Assembly: GCA_947455285.1 (NCBI GenBank)
Contig: CANGOK010000045.1
Span: 1-14,716 of the forward strand
Reading direction: 5' to 3'
Source: Beijerinckiaceae bacterium
Lineage (GTDB): Bacteria; Pseudomonadota; Alphaproteobacteria; Rhizobiales; Beijerinckiaceae
Length of the DNA: 14,716 bases
Position numbers and translations under genes: made by a program. Below are positions 1 to 7,104 of this stretch, one piece after another. Under the pieces are notes generated by a model. It did not search any database. It was not told the DNA's origin and saw only the letters and a list, made by a program, of their open reading frames with translations. Position 1 is the stretch's first letter. Each line of letters begins with the position of its first letter.

Positions 1-101
1 AGCTCGGCGCCGCAGAGAATATCGAGCGCGCTTTCGCCCTGCTTGTAGCTGCGCCGCACCTCATGCAGCCAGAGCGAGGGATATTCGTCAGCCCCGCTCA
101 T
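1..101 (-). CDS. lolD: Lipoprotein-releasing ABC transporter ATP-binding protein LolD (N-terminal fragment, cut by window edge)
   Basis: Only the first 33 codons are present; the gene continues beyond the left edge. The ATG at 99-101 overlaps the lolC stop codon (ATGA), a usual arrangement for translationally coupled lolC-lolD. The visible peptide begins MSGADEYPSLWLHEVRRSY and continues with KQGE and a DILCGAEL stretch, which matches the strand-forming N-terminus that precedes the Walker A loop in LolD ATPases. In the family, LolD powers extraction of mature lipoproteins from the inner membrane by the LolC/LolE permease for hand-over to LolA. No nucleotide-binding motif lies inside the window, so the call rests on this short N-terminal similarity plus position directly downstream of lolC. 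Confidence 0.8.
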   Translation of the reverse strand, partial: MSGADEYPSLWLHEVRRSYKQGESALDILCGAE

Positions 102-1402
102 TCGTACCTCAGCGCTTCAACGGGATCGAGCTTGGCGGCGCGCCATGCAGGATAGATCGTCGCCAGCAGCGAGAGCCCCAGAGCCATCGACACGACGAGA
201 ATGACATCGCTCGCAACGACCACAGAAGGCAGGCGGCTCAACAGATAAAGATTGGGATCAAAAACGTTCAAGCCGAAGCTGCGGTTGATGAGCTGGCGCA
301 CGGCTTCAAGATTATGCGCTACGAGCAGCCCCAGCAGCAGGCCAGCGAATGTGCCGGATGCGCCGATGGTCGCGCCAGTCATGAGGAAGATGCGCAGCAC
401 CGCGCCGCGCGTCGCGCCCATTGTGCGCAGGATCGCGATGTCGCGGCCCTTGTCCTTCACCAGCATGGTCATGCCGGAGATGATGTTGAGCGCGGCCACA
501 AGAATGATCAGCGTGAGAATGAGGAACATCACGGTGCGCTCGATCTTCAGCGCCTCGAAGAAGGAGCGGTTGCGCTGGCGCCAATCGGTCATGATCATGG
601 GCCGACCGACCGCCTTGTCGAGCTTAACGCGCATGCCATCCATATCATCGGGATCTTCGACAAAGGCCTCGATGACGCTGGCTTCATCCTCTTTGTTGAA
701 ATAGGCCTGCGCTTCCTTAAGCGGCATATATACAAAAATGCCGTCGAATTCCGACACGCCGATCTGGAAGATCGCGACGACCGGATAGGCCTTGATGCGC
801 GGCGCGACGCCAAAAGGCGTGGCCGCGCCGCGCGCCGTCAAAATCGAGATCGTATCGCCGACGCGCACGCTCAATTGCTCGGCCATCTTGGCGCCGATCG
901 CCACGCCTTCAGAGACGTCAAAACCATCGAGCGAACCGCGCCGCACATTCCCGGCGATGCCGGGCAGACGCTTGATGTCGGCCTCGCGGATGCCGCGCAC
1001 CAGCGCGCCGGATTGCTGATAGGGAGACGAAACGCCCGCCGCTCCCTCCACCATGGGAATGGCGATGGTGACGCCGGGCACCTGCTCCAGCCGCTTCACC
1101 ACATCGTCGTAATCGTTGAGCGGCGTCTCGACGCCCTGCAGGAACACATGGCCATTGATGCCGATGATCTTGCTCATCAACTCCAGATGAAACCCATTCA
1201 TCACGGACATGACGACGATCAGCGTGGCGACGCCCAGCATGATGCCAAGAAAAGAAAAGCCCGCGATGACTGAAACGAAACTCTTCGCCCGCCGCGCGCG
1301 CAGATAGCGCAGGGCGATCATCCATTCGAAAGGCGCAAAAGGACGCGTCGCTCGGCTCTGCGCCGCGACCTCCTCCTGCGTCTCGATGGCGTGATCGCTC
1401 AA
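98..1402 (-). CDS. lolC: Lipoprotein-releasing system permease LolC/LolE family
   Basis: 434 aa, normal family length. It is the inner-membrane permease of the Lol lipoprotein-sorting ABC transporter. One hydrophobic segment lies near residues 44-68, then a large periplasmic domain (about 70-285), then three more membrane segments near 289-313, 337-362 and 396-416, the FtsX/MacB-like 1+3 layout. The C-terminus YPAWRAAKLDPVEALRYE is the usual family ending. The start is a TTG at 1402, four bases overlapping the proS stop (TTGA). The next in-frame Met is residue 28, inside the conserved PFAPFEWMIALRYLR segment, so the TTG or a nearby start is needed for a complete N-terminus. Alphaproteobacteria commonly have one permease gene doing the job of LolC and LolE, presumably as a homodimer; that is family knowledge, not visible here. 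It is probably cotranscribed with proS and lolD. Confidence 0.93.
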   Translation of the reverse strand: MSDHAIETQEEVAAQSRATRPFAPFEWMIALRYLRARRAKSFVSVIAGFSFLGIMLGVATLIVVMSVMNGFHLELMSKIIGINGHVFLQGVETPLNDYDDVVKRLEQVPGVTIAIPMVEGAAGVSSPYQQSGALVRGIREADIKRLPGIAGNVRRGSLDGFDVSEGVAIGAKMAEQLSVRVGDTISILTARGAATPFGVAPRIKAYPVVAIFQIGVSEFDGIFVYMPLKEAQAYFNKEDEASVIEAFVEDPDDMDGMRVKLDKAVGRPMIMTDWRQRNRSFFEALKIERTVMFLILTLIILVAALNIISGMTMLVKDKGRDIAILRTMGATRGAVLRIFLMTGATIGASGTFAGLLLGLLVAHNLEAVRQLINRSFGLNVFDPNLYLLSRLPSVVVASDVILVVSMALGLSLLATIYPAWRAAKLDPVEALRYE

Positions 1403-2721
1403 GCGGTGAACCTGTTGATGACCTCATCGGGCGAAAGGCTTTCCTTCGCGCCGGTGCGGCGATTCTTGACCTCGACCTTGCCCTCGGCGAGCCCCTTGGG
1501 TCCGACGATGACCTGATGCGGCACGCCAATGAGATCGAGCGTGGCGAACTTGGCGCCGGGACGCTCGTCGCGGTCATCATAGAGCACGTCGACGCCAGCC
1601 TTTTCGAGCTTCGCGTAGAGGTCTGCGCAAGCCGCATCGGTCGCTGCGTCGCCAACCTTGAGATTGGCGAGGCCAATGGTGAAGGGCGCGACGGACTCAG
1701 GCCAGATGATGCCGGCGTCATCGTGGTTCGCCTCGATCAGCGCGGCGACGAGGCGCGAGGGGCCAATGCCGTAGGAGCCCATCTGGACAGGCGTCTCCTT
1801 GCCATCGGGACCATTCACGACAGCACGCATGGGCTGCGAATATTTCGTGCCGAAGTAGAAGATATGGCCGACTTCAATGCCGCGCGCGGAAACGCGCTGG
1901 GCTTCGGGCAGCGCATCGAAGGCGGAGGCGTCATGCATTTCGGAGGTCGCGGCGTAGCGCTTCGTCCACTCCTCAAAGACGCCCTGCATGACATCGCGAT
2001 CATCGAAGGCGATGTCGGCGGGCGGGGTCGGCATGTCCATATAATCAGCGTGGCAGAAAACCTCGCTCTCGCCGGTCGAGGCGAGGATGATGAATTCATG
2101 GCTGAGGTCGCCGCCGATGGGGCCGGTGTCGGCGCGCATGGGAATGGCCTTCAACCCCATGCGGGCGAAGGTGCGCAGATAGGCGGCGAACATCTTGTTA
2201 TAAGAGTGGCGCGCGCCAGCCGCGTCGAGGTCGAAGGAATAGGCGTCCTTCATCAGGAACTCGCGCGAGCGCATCACGCCAAAGCGCGGGCGCACCTCGT
2301 CGCGGAACTTCCACTGGATATGGTAGAGATTGAGCGGCAGATCCTTGTAGGACCGCACATAGGCGCGGAAGATCTCGGTGATCATCTCTTCATTGGTGGG
2401 TCCGAAGAGCATTTCGCGTTCATGGCGGTCAGCGATGCGCAGCATCTCCTTGCCATAGGCCTCGTAGCGCCCACTCTCACGCCACAGATCGGCGGACTGG
2501 ATCACCGGCATCAGCAGTTCGATGGCGCCCGCCCGGTTCTGCTCCTCACGAACGATGTCTTCGATTTTGCGCAGCACGCGAAGGCCAAGCGGCAGCCAGG
2601 CGTAAATGCCAGCCGATTCCTGCCGCACCATGCCGGCGCGCAGCATGAGCCTGTGCGAGACAATCTCCGCCTCCTTGGGCGTTTCGCGGAGGATGGGGAG
2701 GAAGAAGCGGGACAGACGCAT
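1399..2721 (-). CDS. proS: Prolyl-tRNA synthetase, short (insert-less) form
   Basis: Class II aminoacyl-tRNA synthetase charging tRNA-Pro with proline in the cytoplasm. The open frame extends upstream to 2862, but the family N-terminus MRLSRFFLPILRETPKEAE starts at the ATG at 2719-2721, giving 440 aa. The upstream 47 codons are low-complexity and Cys/Arg-rich, so I excluded them. An AGG lies about 10 nt before this ATG. Visible motifs: the TNEE loop (residues 109-112), motif 2 around 138-160 (FRDEVRPRFGVMRSREFLMK), motif 3 around 315-330 (GSYGIGPSRLVAALIE), and the C-terminal anticodon-binding domain from about 347. The ~180-residue editing (INS) domain found between motifs 2 and 3 in E. coli-type ProRS is absent, as is usual for alphaproteobacteria. 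The stop overlaps the lolC start by 4 nt. Confidence 0.96.
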   Translation of the reverse strand: MRLSRFFLPILRETPKEAEIVSHRLMLRAGMVRQESAGIYAWLPLGLRVLRKIEDIVREEQNRAGAIELLMPVIQSADLWRESGRYEAYGKEMLRIADRHEREMLFGPTNEEMITEIFRAYVRSYKDLPLNLYHIQWKFRDEVRPRFGVMRSREFLMKDAYSFDLDAAGARHSYNKMFAAYLRTFARMGLKAIPMRADTGPIGGDLSHEFIILASTGESEVFCHADYMDMPTPPADIAFDDRDVMQGVFEEWTKRYAATSEMHDASAFDALPEAQRVSARGIEVGHIFYFGTKYSQPMRAVVNGPDGKETPVQMGSYGIGPSRLVAALIEANHDDAGIIWPESVAPFTIGLANLKVGDAATDAACADLYAKLEKAGVDVLYDDRDERPGAKFATLDLIGVPHQVIVGPKGLAEGKVEVKNRRTGAKESLSPDEVINRFTA

Positions 2722-2931
2722 CGGGGAGACCTGAGCTGGATGGGCGATTCGCGCGCAAAAGGCGCATTTGCGGGCCAAACAACAGCAAGGCGCGGCGAAA
2801 GACAAGCGCACAGAAGCGAGCGGGCCTCGCCGATAGGCAGGGAGGCCGCCACTTGCTCGCAAAACCCCTCCAAAATCGCCAGAAAATCTGGAGCGAAAAT
2901 GCTCAAAATTTAGTCAACATTTTTCACGGAT

Positions 2932-3245
2932 TTGAAAATCATTTGAAAACAGTCACTTAATAACCACCACACAGGGCGCCATCTCGTAAAAAAAGTCTGA
3001 AATGGCGTTTCGGAGGTGGTGACAAGTCCGAAAGCTTTGGATAGATTGCTCTGGCTAATCCGAAAGGAGGCCGCGTTCGGTCTGACCGACACGTGCTGAT
3101 TTCCAAGTCGCGGGAGGAACCCGGTTCCCGGCGCGTCGACAAAGAGCCAAAGGCCAAAGTCGGCGATCGTCAAAAAAGGAACTGGTCGAGACAAGGATGA
3201 CTGGAGCAAGGTCGATCGAAAGATCGAGCCTTGCTTTTTATTTTT
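2932..3245 (+). ncRNA. Candidate orphan plus-strand transcript ending at a strong terminator
   Basis: This is inferred, not a recognised family. Plus-strand DNA here ends in a convincing intrinsic terminator (3206-3245), yet no plus-strand gene precedes it: upstream lies proS on the opposite strand. An AT-rich block at about 2905-2966 with two TTGAAA hexamers (2932, 2943) and TTAATA (2957) could hold a promoter, although the spacings are not ideal. The body holds several short stem-loops, for example around 3075-3090 and a GGAA/TTCC hairpin near 3117-3129, and repeats TCCGAAAG at 3027 and 3059. Three short plus-strand ORFs can be read: 3002-3022 (ATG, 6 aa), 3016-3099 (GTG, 27 aa) and 3093-3200 (GTG, 35 aa, charged). 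None has a well-spaced ribosome-binding site. It could be a small RNA, a dual-function RNA or a tiny gene. Confidence 0.35.
3206..3245 (+). terminator. Strong intrinsic terminator, plus strand
   Basis: Arms 3206-3217 (GCAAGGTCGATC) and 3222-3234 (GATCGAGCCTTGC) form a 12-bp stem with a single bulged G (3228), capped by a GAAA tetraloop (3218-3221) and followed by TTTTTATTTTT (3235-3245). The U-tract is on the plus strand only, so the terminated RNA comes from the left. No annotated gene feeds into it, which is why a separate transcript is proposed at 2932-3245. Confidence 0.8.
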
Positions 3246-3311
3246 GGGGTTAGGAACGCTCCCAGCCAATGCTGGCGCGATGCCTCAGTAGCTTACTCGA
3301 AACGCCAACAG

Positions 3312-3463
3312 CTCCCCTCCCCCTTGTGGGGAGGGGTACGGGGTGGGGGTCATGAGGCGCTCACCGTGAGCGCCTGTGGCTACGGACGCTCGCGACAAAG
3401 ATGCGCAGACCCCCACCCCGTCACGCTTCGCGTGCCGACCCTCCCCACAAGGGGGAGGGTAAT
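3312..3463. repeat. GC-rich palindromic intergenic repeat, copy 1
   Basis: About 150 bp, bounded by a perfect 19-nt inverted repeat: CCTCCCCCTTGTGGGGAGG at 3316-3334 and its reverse complement at 3440-3458. Inside the ends, ACGGGGTGGGGGTC (3338-3351) faces its inverse GACCCCCACCCCGT (3409-3422). Each outer end is itself partly self-complementary. The middle has a separate 19-nt palindrome (GGCGCTCAC-C-GTGAGCGCC, 3356-3374) and a CACGC/GCGTG hairpin near 3422-3434. It lies 17 nt beyond the tgt stop, so tgt mRNA would run into these hairpins, which may protect or end the transcript. It shares its ends with the copy at 5721-5866. Confidence 0.85.
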
Positions 3464-3476
3464 AAATCGCGCTATT

Positions 3477-4607
3477 TCAAAGAGAAACCACATCCCCCTG
3501 CGCCCAATCCGCCTTGGTCCGAGCCTCGAATTCAGCGAAGCAGCCGGCCGCGATGGCCTCGCGCATCCCGGCCATGAGGCTCTGGTAATAAGCCAGGTTC
3601 ACCCAGGTCAGCAGCATCATCCCGAGGATTTCGCCTGATTTCACGAGGTGATGCAGATAGGCGCGCGAATAGTCACGCGCGGCGGGGCAGTTTGACTCGG
3701 GGTCCAGCGGTCGCGGATCGGCGGCGTGACGGGAGTTGCGCAGGTTCACCTTGCCAAAACGCGTATAGGCGAGGCCGTGGCGCCCTGCCCTCGTCGGCAT
3801 GACGCAATCAAACATGTCGACGCCCCGGCGCACCGATTCCAGAAGATCGTCAGGCGTGCCCACGCCCATGAGATAACGGGGCTTCTCGCGCGGCAAATGC
3901 GGCTCCACGGTCTCGATCATCTCGAGCATCACATCCTGCGGCTCGCCGACCGCAAGCCCGCCGATGGCGTAGCCGGGGAAATCCATGGAGCGCAGCGCCT
4001 GCGCGCTTTCGATGCGCAGCGAAGGCACGGCGCCGCCCTGCACGATACCGAAGATCGCCCTGCCCGGCCCGCCCGTAAACGCCTTGGCGGAGCGCTCGGC
4101 CCAGCGCAGCGACAGGCGCATGGCGCGCTCGGCTTCAGCGTCCGAACAGGGCAGCTTCACGCATTCGTCGAACTGCATCTGGATGTCAGAACCAAGCAGG
4201 CCCTGGATCTCCATGGACCGCTCGGGCGTCAGCACATGGCGCGCGCCGTCGATATGGGACTGGAAGGTGACGCCGTTCTCATCGAGCTTGCGCAACTTGG
4301 CCAGCGACATGACCTGAAAGCCGCCGGAGTCCGTGAGGATCGGATGGCTCCAGTTCATGAACTTATGCAAACCGCCGAGTTCAGCGATGCGCTCTGCGCC
4401 GGGCCGCAGCATCAGATGATATGTGTTGCCGAGCACGATGTCCGCGCCAAGCTCGCGCACCTGCTGGGGATACATCGCCTTCACCGTCGCCGCCGTGCCC
4501 ACAGGCATGAAGGCGGGCGTGCGGATCTCGCCGCGCGGCATGGAGACGACGCCGGTCCGCGCTGCGCCATCCGTCCCCTTGAGGGTGAAGCCAAAACGAT
4601 CGGTCAC
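3477..4607 (-). CDS. tgt: Queuine/preQ1 tRNA-guanine transglycosylase (TGT) with degenerate zinc site
   Basis: 376 aa, normal length. Exchanges the guanine at tRNA anticodon position 34 for preQ1, in the queuosine pathway; the next enzyme, QueA, is encoded just upstream. The start is a GTG (4605-4607) with AAGGA seven bases before it. Catalytic features are intact: DSGGFQ with the general-base Asp at residue 93, the GIVQGG loop (187-192), and MFDCVMPTR with the nucleophile Asp at 267. The C-terminal zinc site is unusual. Where characterised enzymes have CxCxxC plus a later His (Cys318, Cys320, Cys323, His349 in Zymomonas mobilis numbering), this protein has Ser305, Cys307, Ala310 and Val336. 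The surrounding YSRAYLHHL and GEILGMMLLT are well conserved, so the fold is probably kept without zinc. The gene lies 16 nt downstream of queA. Confidence 0.95.
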   Translation of the reverse strand: MTDRFGFTLKGTDGAARTGVVSMPRGEIRTPAFMPVGTAATVKAMYPQQVRELGADIVLGNTYHLMLRPGAERIAELGGLHKFMNWSHPILTDSGGFQVMSLAKLRKLDENGVTFQSHIDGARHVLTPERSMEIQGLLGSDIQMQFDECVKLPCSDAEAERAMRLSLRWAERSAKAFTGGPGRAIFGIVQGGAVPSLRIESAQALRSMDFPGYAIGGLAVGEPQDVMLEMIETVEPHLPREKPRYLMGVGTPDDLLESVRRGVDMFDCVMPTRAGRHGLAYTRFGKVNLRNSRHAADPRPLDPESNCPAARDYSRAYLHHLVKSGEILGMMLLTWVNLAYYQSLMAGMREAIAAGCFAEFEARTKADWAQGDVVSL

Positions 4608-4623
4608 AGGAAATTCCTTGCAG

Positions 4624-5703
4624 TCAGGGCGTGCGGATCAGCAGGCAGGCGTCGCCGTAGGAATAGAAGCGATAGCCCGAAGCCATGGCGTGCGTATAGG
4701 CCTCGCGCATCCGCTCAAGCCCGGAAAAGGCGCTGACCAGCATGAAGAGCGTGGAGCGCGGCAGGTGGAAATTCGTCAGCAGCACATCGACCGCCCTGAA
4801 TTGATAACCGGGCGTGATGAAGATCGAGGTGTCCCCCGCAAAGGCGCGGATGCGCCCGGTCTCCTGCGCCGCCGTCTCCAGAATACGCAGGCTCGTCGTG
4901 CCGGCCGCCATGATGCGGCCTCCACGGGCGCGCGCCACCTCCAGCCGCTCGGCGACCTCCGCGCTGATGACGCCATATTCGGCATGCATCTTGTGCTCGC
5001 TGGTGTCGTCGGCCTTCACGGGCAAAAAGGTGCCCGCCCCCACATGCAGCGTCACACGTTCGATGGTGACGCCGCGCGCTTCAATCGCAGCGACGAGTTC
5101 CGGGGTGAAATGCAGGCTCGCGGTCGGCGCAGCGACCGCGCCGGGGTCGCGCGCGAAAAGAGTCTGATAGTCCTTCTCATCCCGCGCATCCTCGCCCCGC
5201 TTGCTCGCGATATAGGGCGGCAGGGGCATATGGCCGTGACGCAGGATCGCATCATCAAGCGCTGGCCCAGAGAAGGAAAAGGCCAGCAGCACGTCGCCGC
5301 CTTCGCCCTTTTCAATAACCTCAGCATCGAGCTCGCCGAGCAAACAGGCCATGCTCTCGCTATCCTGCCCGAAACGGATGCGCTCGCCGATATGTACTTT
5401 CTTGGCCGGGCGAATGAAGGCGCGCCAGCGGTCGGCGCCCTCGCGCTTGTGCAAGGTCGCCTCGATCCGCGCCACCGCCTCACCGCGCACGCGCACGCCG
5501 TCTAGCCGCGCGGGAATGACCTTGGTGTCGTTGACCACCAGCACATCGCCGGGGCGCAGAAAGGCTGGAATGTCGCGCACCCCTGCGTCGCTAAAAGCTC
5601 CCTGCGGAGGAACCACCAGCAAACGCGCAGCGTCGCGCGGCTCCGCAGGGCGCAGCGCGATGCGATCGTCAGGCAGTTCGAAATCGAAGAGATCGACGCG
5701 CAT
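4624..5703 (-). CDS. queA: S-adenosylmethionine:tRNA ribosyltransferase-isomerase
   Basis: 359 aa, normal length. QueA transfers and isomerises the ribosyl part of S-adenosylmethionine onto preQ1 at tRNA position 34, giving epoxyqueuosine. The protein starts MRVDLFDFELPDDRIALRP, the standard family N-terminus, so the ATG at 5701-5703 is secure even though no good Shine-Dalgarno precedes it; the GGAGGG of the adjacent repeat is about 18 nt away, too far to serve. Other family segments are NDTKVIPARLDG (near residues 58-69), LHFTPEL in the middle, and the C-terminal LPRSTLFMLVSAFSG followed by the YRFYSYGDACLL strand. tgt follows after 16 nt, consistent with cotranscription of successive queuosine steps. 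A palindromic repeat separates queA from the upstream cyclophilin gene, so queA-tgt may be partly uncoupled from that gene. Confidence 0.96.
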   Translation of the reverse strand: MRVDLFDFELPDDRIALRPAEPRDAARLLVVPPQGAFSDAGVRDIPAFLRPGDVLVVNDTKVIPARLDGVRVRGEAVARIEATLHKREGADRWRAFIRPAKKVHIGERIRFGQDSESMACLLGELDAEVIEKGEGGDVLLAFSFSGPALDDAILRHGHMPLPPYIASKRGEDARDEKDYQTLFARDPGAVAAPTASLHFTPELVAAIEARGVTIERVTLHVGAGTFLPVKADDTSEHKMHAEYGVISAEVAERLEVARARGGRIMAAGTTSLRILETAAQETGRIRAFAGDTSIFITPGYQFRAVDVLLTNFHLPRSTLFMLVSAFSGLERMREAYTHAMASGYRFYSYGDACLLIRTP

Positions 5704-5720
5704 GGGGATTGTCTTGAATT

Positions 5721-5866
5721 ACCCTCCCCCCTGTGGGGAGGGTCGGCCGCGAAGCGGACGGGGTGGGGGTCTGCGGATGCTGATCGGGAGCGTCGCTGCA
5801 AAGCCGCTAACGACGGAAGGCCTCACGACCCCCACCCCTGCCCCTCCCCACAAGGGGGAGGGGAGC
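5721..5866. repeat. GC-rich palindromic intergenic repeat, copy 2
   Basis: Second member of the family at 3312-3463. The left end, CCTCCCCCCTGTGGGGAGG (5723-5741), differs by one base from the copy-1 end. The right end (5843-5861) is identical to the copy-1 right end. Inner blocks ACGGGGTGGGGGTC (near 5758-5771) and GACCCCCACCCC (5827-5838) are again inverted. The left arm carries an extra TCGGCCGCGAAGCGGACG hairpin segment (5743-5760). The central 55 bp are not obviously shared with copy 1, so the conserved part is the paired ends. It fills most of the 195-nt gap between a cyclophilin gene and queA, inside what looks like one transcription unit. Confidence 0.85.
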
Positions 5867-5898
5867 GGCAGGCGTCGCGCGTAGTTTTTTAAGCTAGC

Positions 5899-6393
5899 TC
5901 AGCCCAGCTTGGCGGAGACGATCTTGTCGGGATCGCGCACGGGTTCGCCGCGCTTGATCTTGTCCACGTTCTCCATGCCGGAGGTCACCTGGCCCCAGAC
6001 CGTGTACTGACGATCAAGGAAGGTGGCGTCGTCGAAGCAGATGAAGAACTGCGAATTGGCGCTGTCGGGGTTCGACGAGCGGGCCATGGAGCAGACGCCG
6101 CGGATGTGCGGCTCCTTGTTGAACTCCTGCTTCAGGTTCGGATACTTCGAACCGCCGGTGCCAGTGCCATGCGGGCAGCCGGTCTGGGCCATGAAGCCCT
6201 CGATGACGCGGTGGAACACGATGCCGTCATAGAAGCCCTCGGAGACGAGCTTCTTGATATGGGCGACGTGGTTGGGGGCGAGGTCCGGGCGCATCTCGAT
6301 AACGACCGGGCCCTGAGTGGTCTCAAGCGTCAGCGTGTTGCTTTCGGGAATCTTGGCTTCGTCCTGCGCGGGCGCGTTTCCTTCGTCCGACAT
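5899..6393 (-). CDS. ppiB: Cytoplasmic cyclophilin-type peptidyl-prolyl cis-trans isomerase
   Basis: 164 aa cyclophilin, catalysing cis-trans isomerisation of X-Pro bonds. No signal peptide: the N-terminus MSDEGNAPAQDEAKIPESNT is hydrophilic and acidic, so the protein should be cytoplasmic. Active-site segments are intact: VFHRVIEGFMAQTG, with the catalytic Arg at residue 62 and Gln at 70, and NSQFFICF at 113-120. The Trp that gives human CypA its cyclosporin affinity is replaced by Phe in the FLDRQYTVWG segment, as is common in bacteria. The ATG at 6391-6393 has a perfect AAGGAGG five bases upstream. It lies 126 nt downstream of a second, exported cyclophilin gene. Which of the two should be called ppiA or ppiB is convention; I used ppiB for the cytoplasmic one. 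Confidence 0.93.
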   Translation of the reverse strand: MSDEGNAPAQDEAKIPESNTLTLETTQGPVVIEMRPDLAPNHVAHIKKLVSEGFYDGIVFHRVIEGFMAQTGCPHGTGTGGSKYPNLKQEFNKEPHIRGVCSMARSSNPDSANSQFFICFDDATFLDRQYTVWGQVTSGMENVDKIKRGEPVRDPDKIVSAKLG

Positions 6394-6459
6394 GCGGACC
6401 TCCTTGGGATCGGGGTTTCGGGTCGCGCGCGCAGTCGAGCGCGGCGAACGGGCGGATTG

Positions 6460-6487
6460 CTATAGCCCTCCGCGCCGCCCCGGTAAA
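6460..6487 (-). promoter_or_regulatory. Weak candidate promoter for the cytoplasmic cyclophilin gene
   Basis: On the minus strand TTTACC (6487-6482) is followed after 16 nt by CTATAG (6465-6460), a loose -35/-10 pair about 70 nt before the start codon at 6393. The 126-nt gap between the two cyclophilin genes is longer than the other gaps in the cluster, which leaves room for an internal promoter. The match is modest, and read-through from the upstream gene is equally possible. Confidence 0.25.
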
Positions 6488-6519
6488 CCTTCAAGGAAGG
6501 AGATGGTCGCGCCCTGCGG

Positions 6520-7077
6520 TCAGGCTGGATCGCTGGCGAGCCGCACCTTCAACATGCGATCAGGGCTTTGAACCGTCCCGTTGGCGGCGGGATCGCCCTT
6601 CTTGATCTTGTCGACGAGCTCCATGCCCGAGGTCACTTCGCCGAAGACCGTGTACTGGCCATTGAGGAAGGACGCGTCGCCGAAGCAGATGAAGAACTGC
6701 GAATTGGCGGAGTTCGGGCTCTGAGAGCGGGCCATGCCAAGCGTGCCGCGCGTGAAGGGCGTCTGGGTGAATTCCGCCGGGATGTTGGGCAGGTCTGAAC
6801 CGCCGGTGCCATTGCCCTTGGGGTCGCCGGTCTGGGCCATGAAGCCCGCGATGACCCGGTGGAACACGATGCCGTCATAGAACTTCCGGCCGATCAGCGT
6901 CTTGATCTGCTCGACATGCTTGGGGGCGAGATCAGGACGCAGGCGGATCGTCACGCGCCCGTCCTTGAGGTCGATGAACATGGTGTTGGAGGGGTCGGCG
7001 GCCTGAGCGAGGGCCTGTCCGCCAAGCGCCGCAGCAGCGGGAATGGCGGCGAGTAGGCTGCGGCGATCAATGGTCAT
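6520..7077 (-). CDS. ppiA: Exported cyclophilin-type peptidyl-prolyl cis-trans isomerase
   Basis: 185 aa. The N-terminus MTIDRRSLLAAIPAAAALGG is a signal peptide ending in a likely AQA cleavage site near residue 26, so the enzyme should act in the periplasm. The DRRSLL stretch resembles a twin-arginine motif, although the Phe is missing and a Sec route is possible. The cyclophilin core is intact: VFHRVIAGFMAQTG with the catalytic Arg at residue 74 and Gln at 82, NSQFFICFG at 125-133, and QYTVFGEV at 141-148. The ATG at 7075-7077 has AGAGGAT five bases upstream. It follows coaD by 27 nt and precedes the cytoplasmic paralogue by 126 nt. The two proteins share the core but differ at both termini, so this is an old tandem duplication with different cell compartments. 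Confidence 0.93.
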   Translation of the reverse strand: MTIDRRSLLAAIPAAAALGGQALAQAADPSNTMFIDLKDGRVTIRLRPDLAPKHVEQIKTLIGRKFYDGIVFHRVIAGFMAQTGDPKGNGTGGSDLPNIPAEFTQTPFTRGTLGMARSQSPNSANSQFFICFGDASFLNGQYTVFGEVTSGMELVDKIKKGDPAANGTVQSPDRMLKVRLASDPA

Positions 7078-7104
7078 GGGATCCTCTTTCAGAAAAGATG
7101 AAGT

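Noticed and set aside
314..1273. Long plus-strand open frames opposite lolC, and similar ones opposite proS, tgt, queA and gyrA
   Set aside because: They are rich in Arg/His/Ala/Asp with no domain pattern and mirror the strong third-position GC bias of the real minus-strand genes.
2722..2862. 47-codon upstream extension of proS
   Set aside because: The family N-terminus starts exactly at the ATG at 2719-2721. The extension is low-complexity, Cys/Arg-rich and unlike ProRS.
2910..3269. Minus-strand open frame of 119 codons in the proS-tgt gap
   Set aside because: It lies antisense across the strong plus-strand terminator (3206-3245), has no family signature I recognise and lacks a good ribosome-binding site. 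It is more likely a shadow of a structured RNA region.
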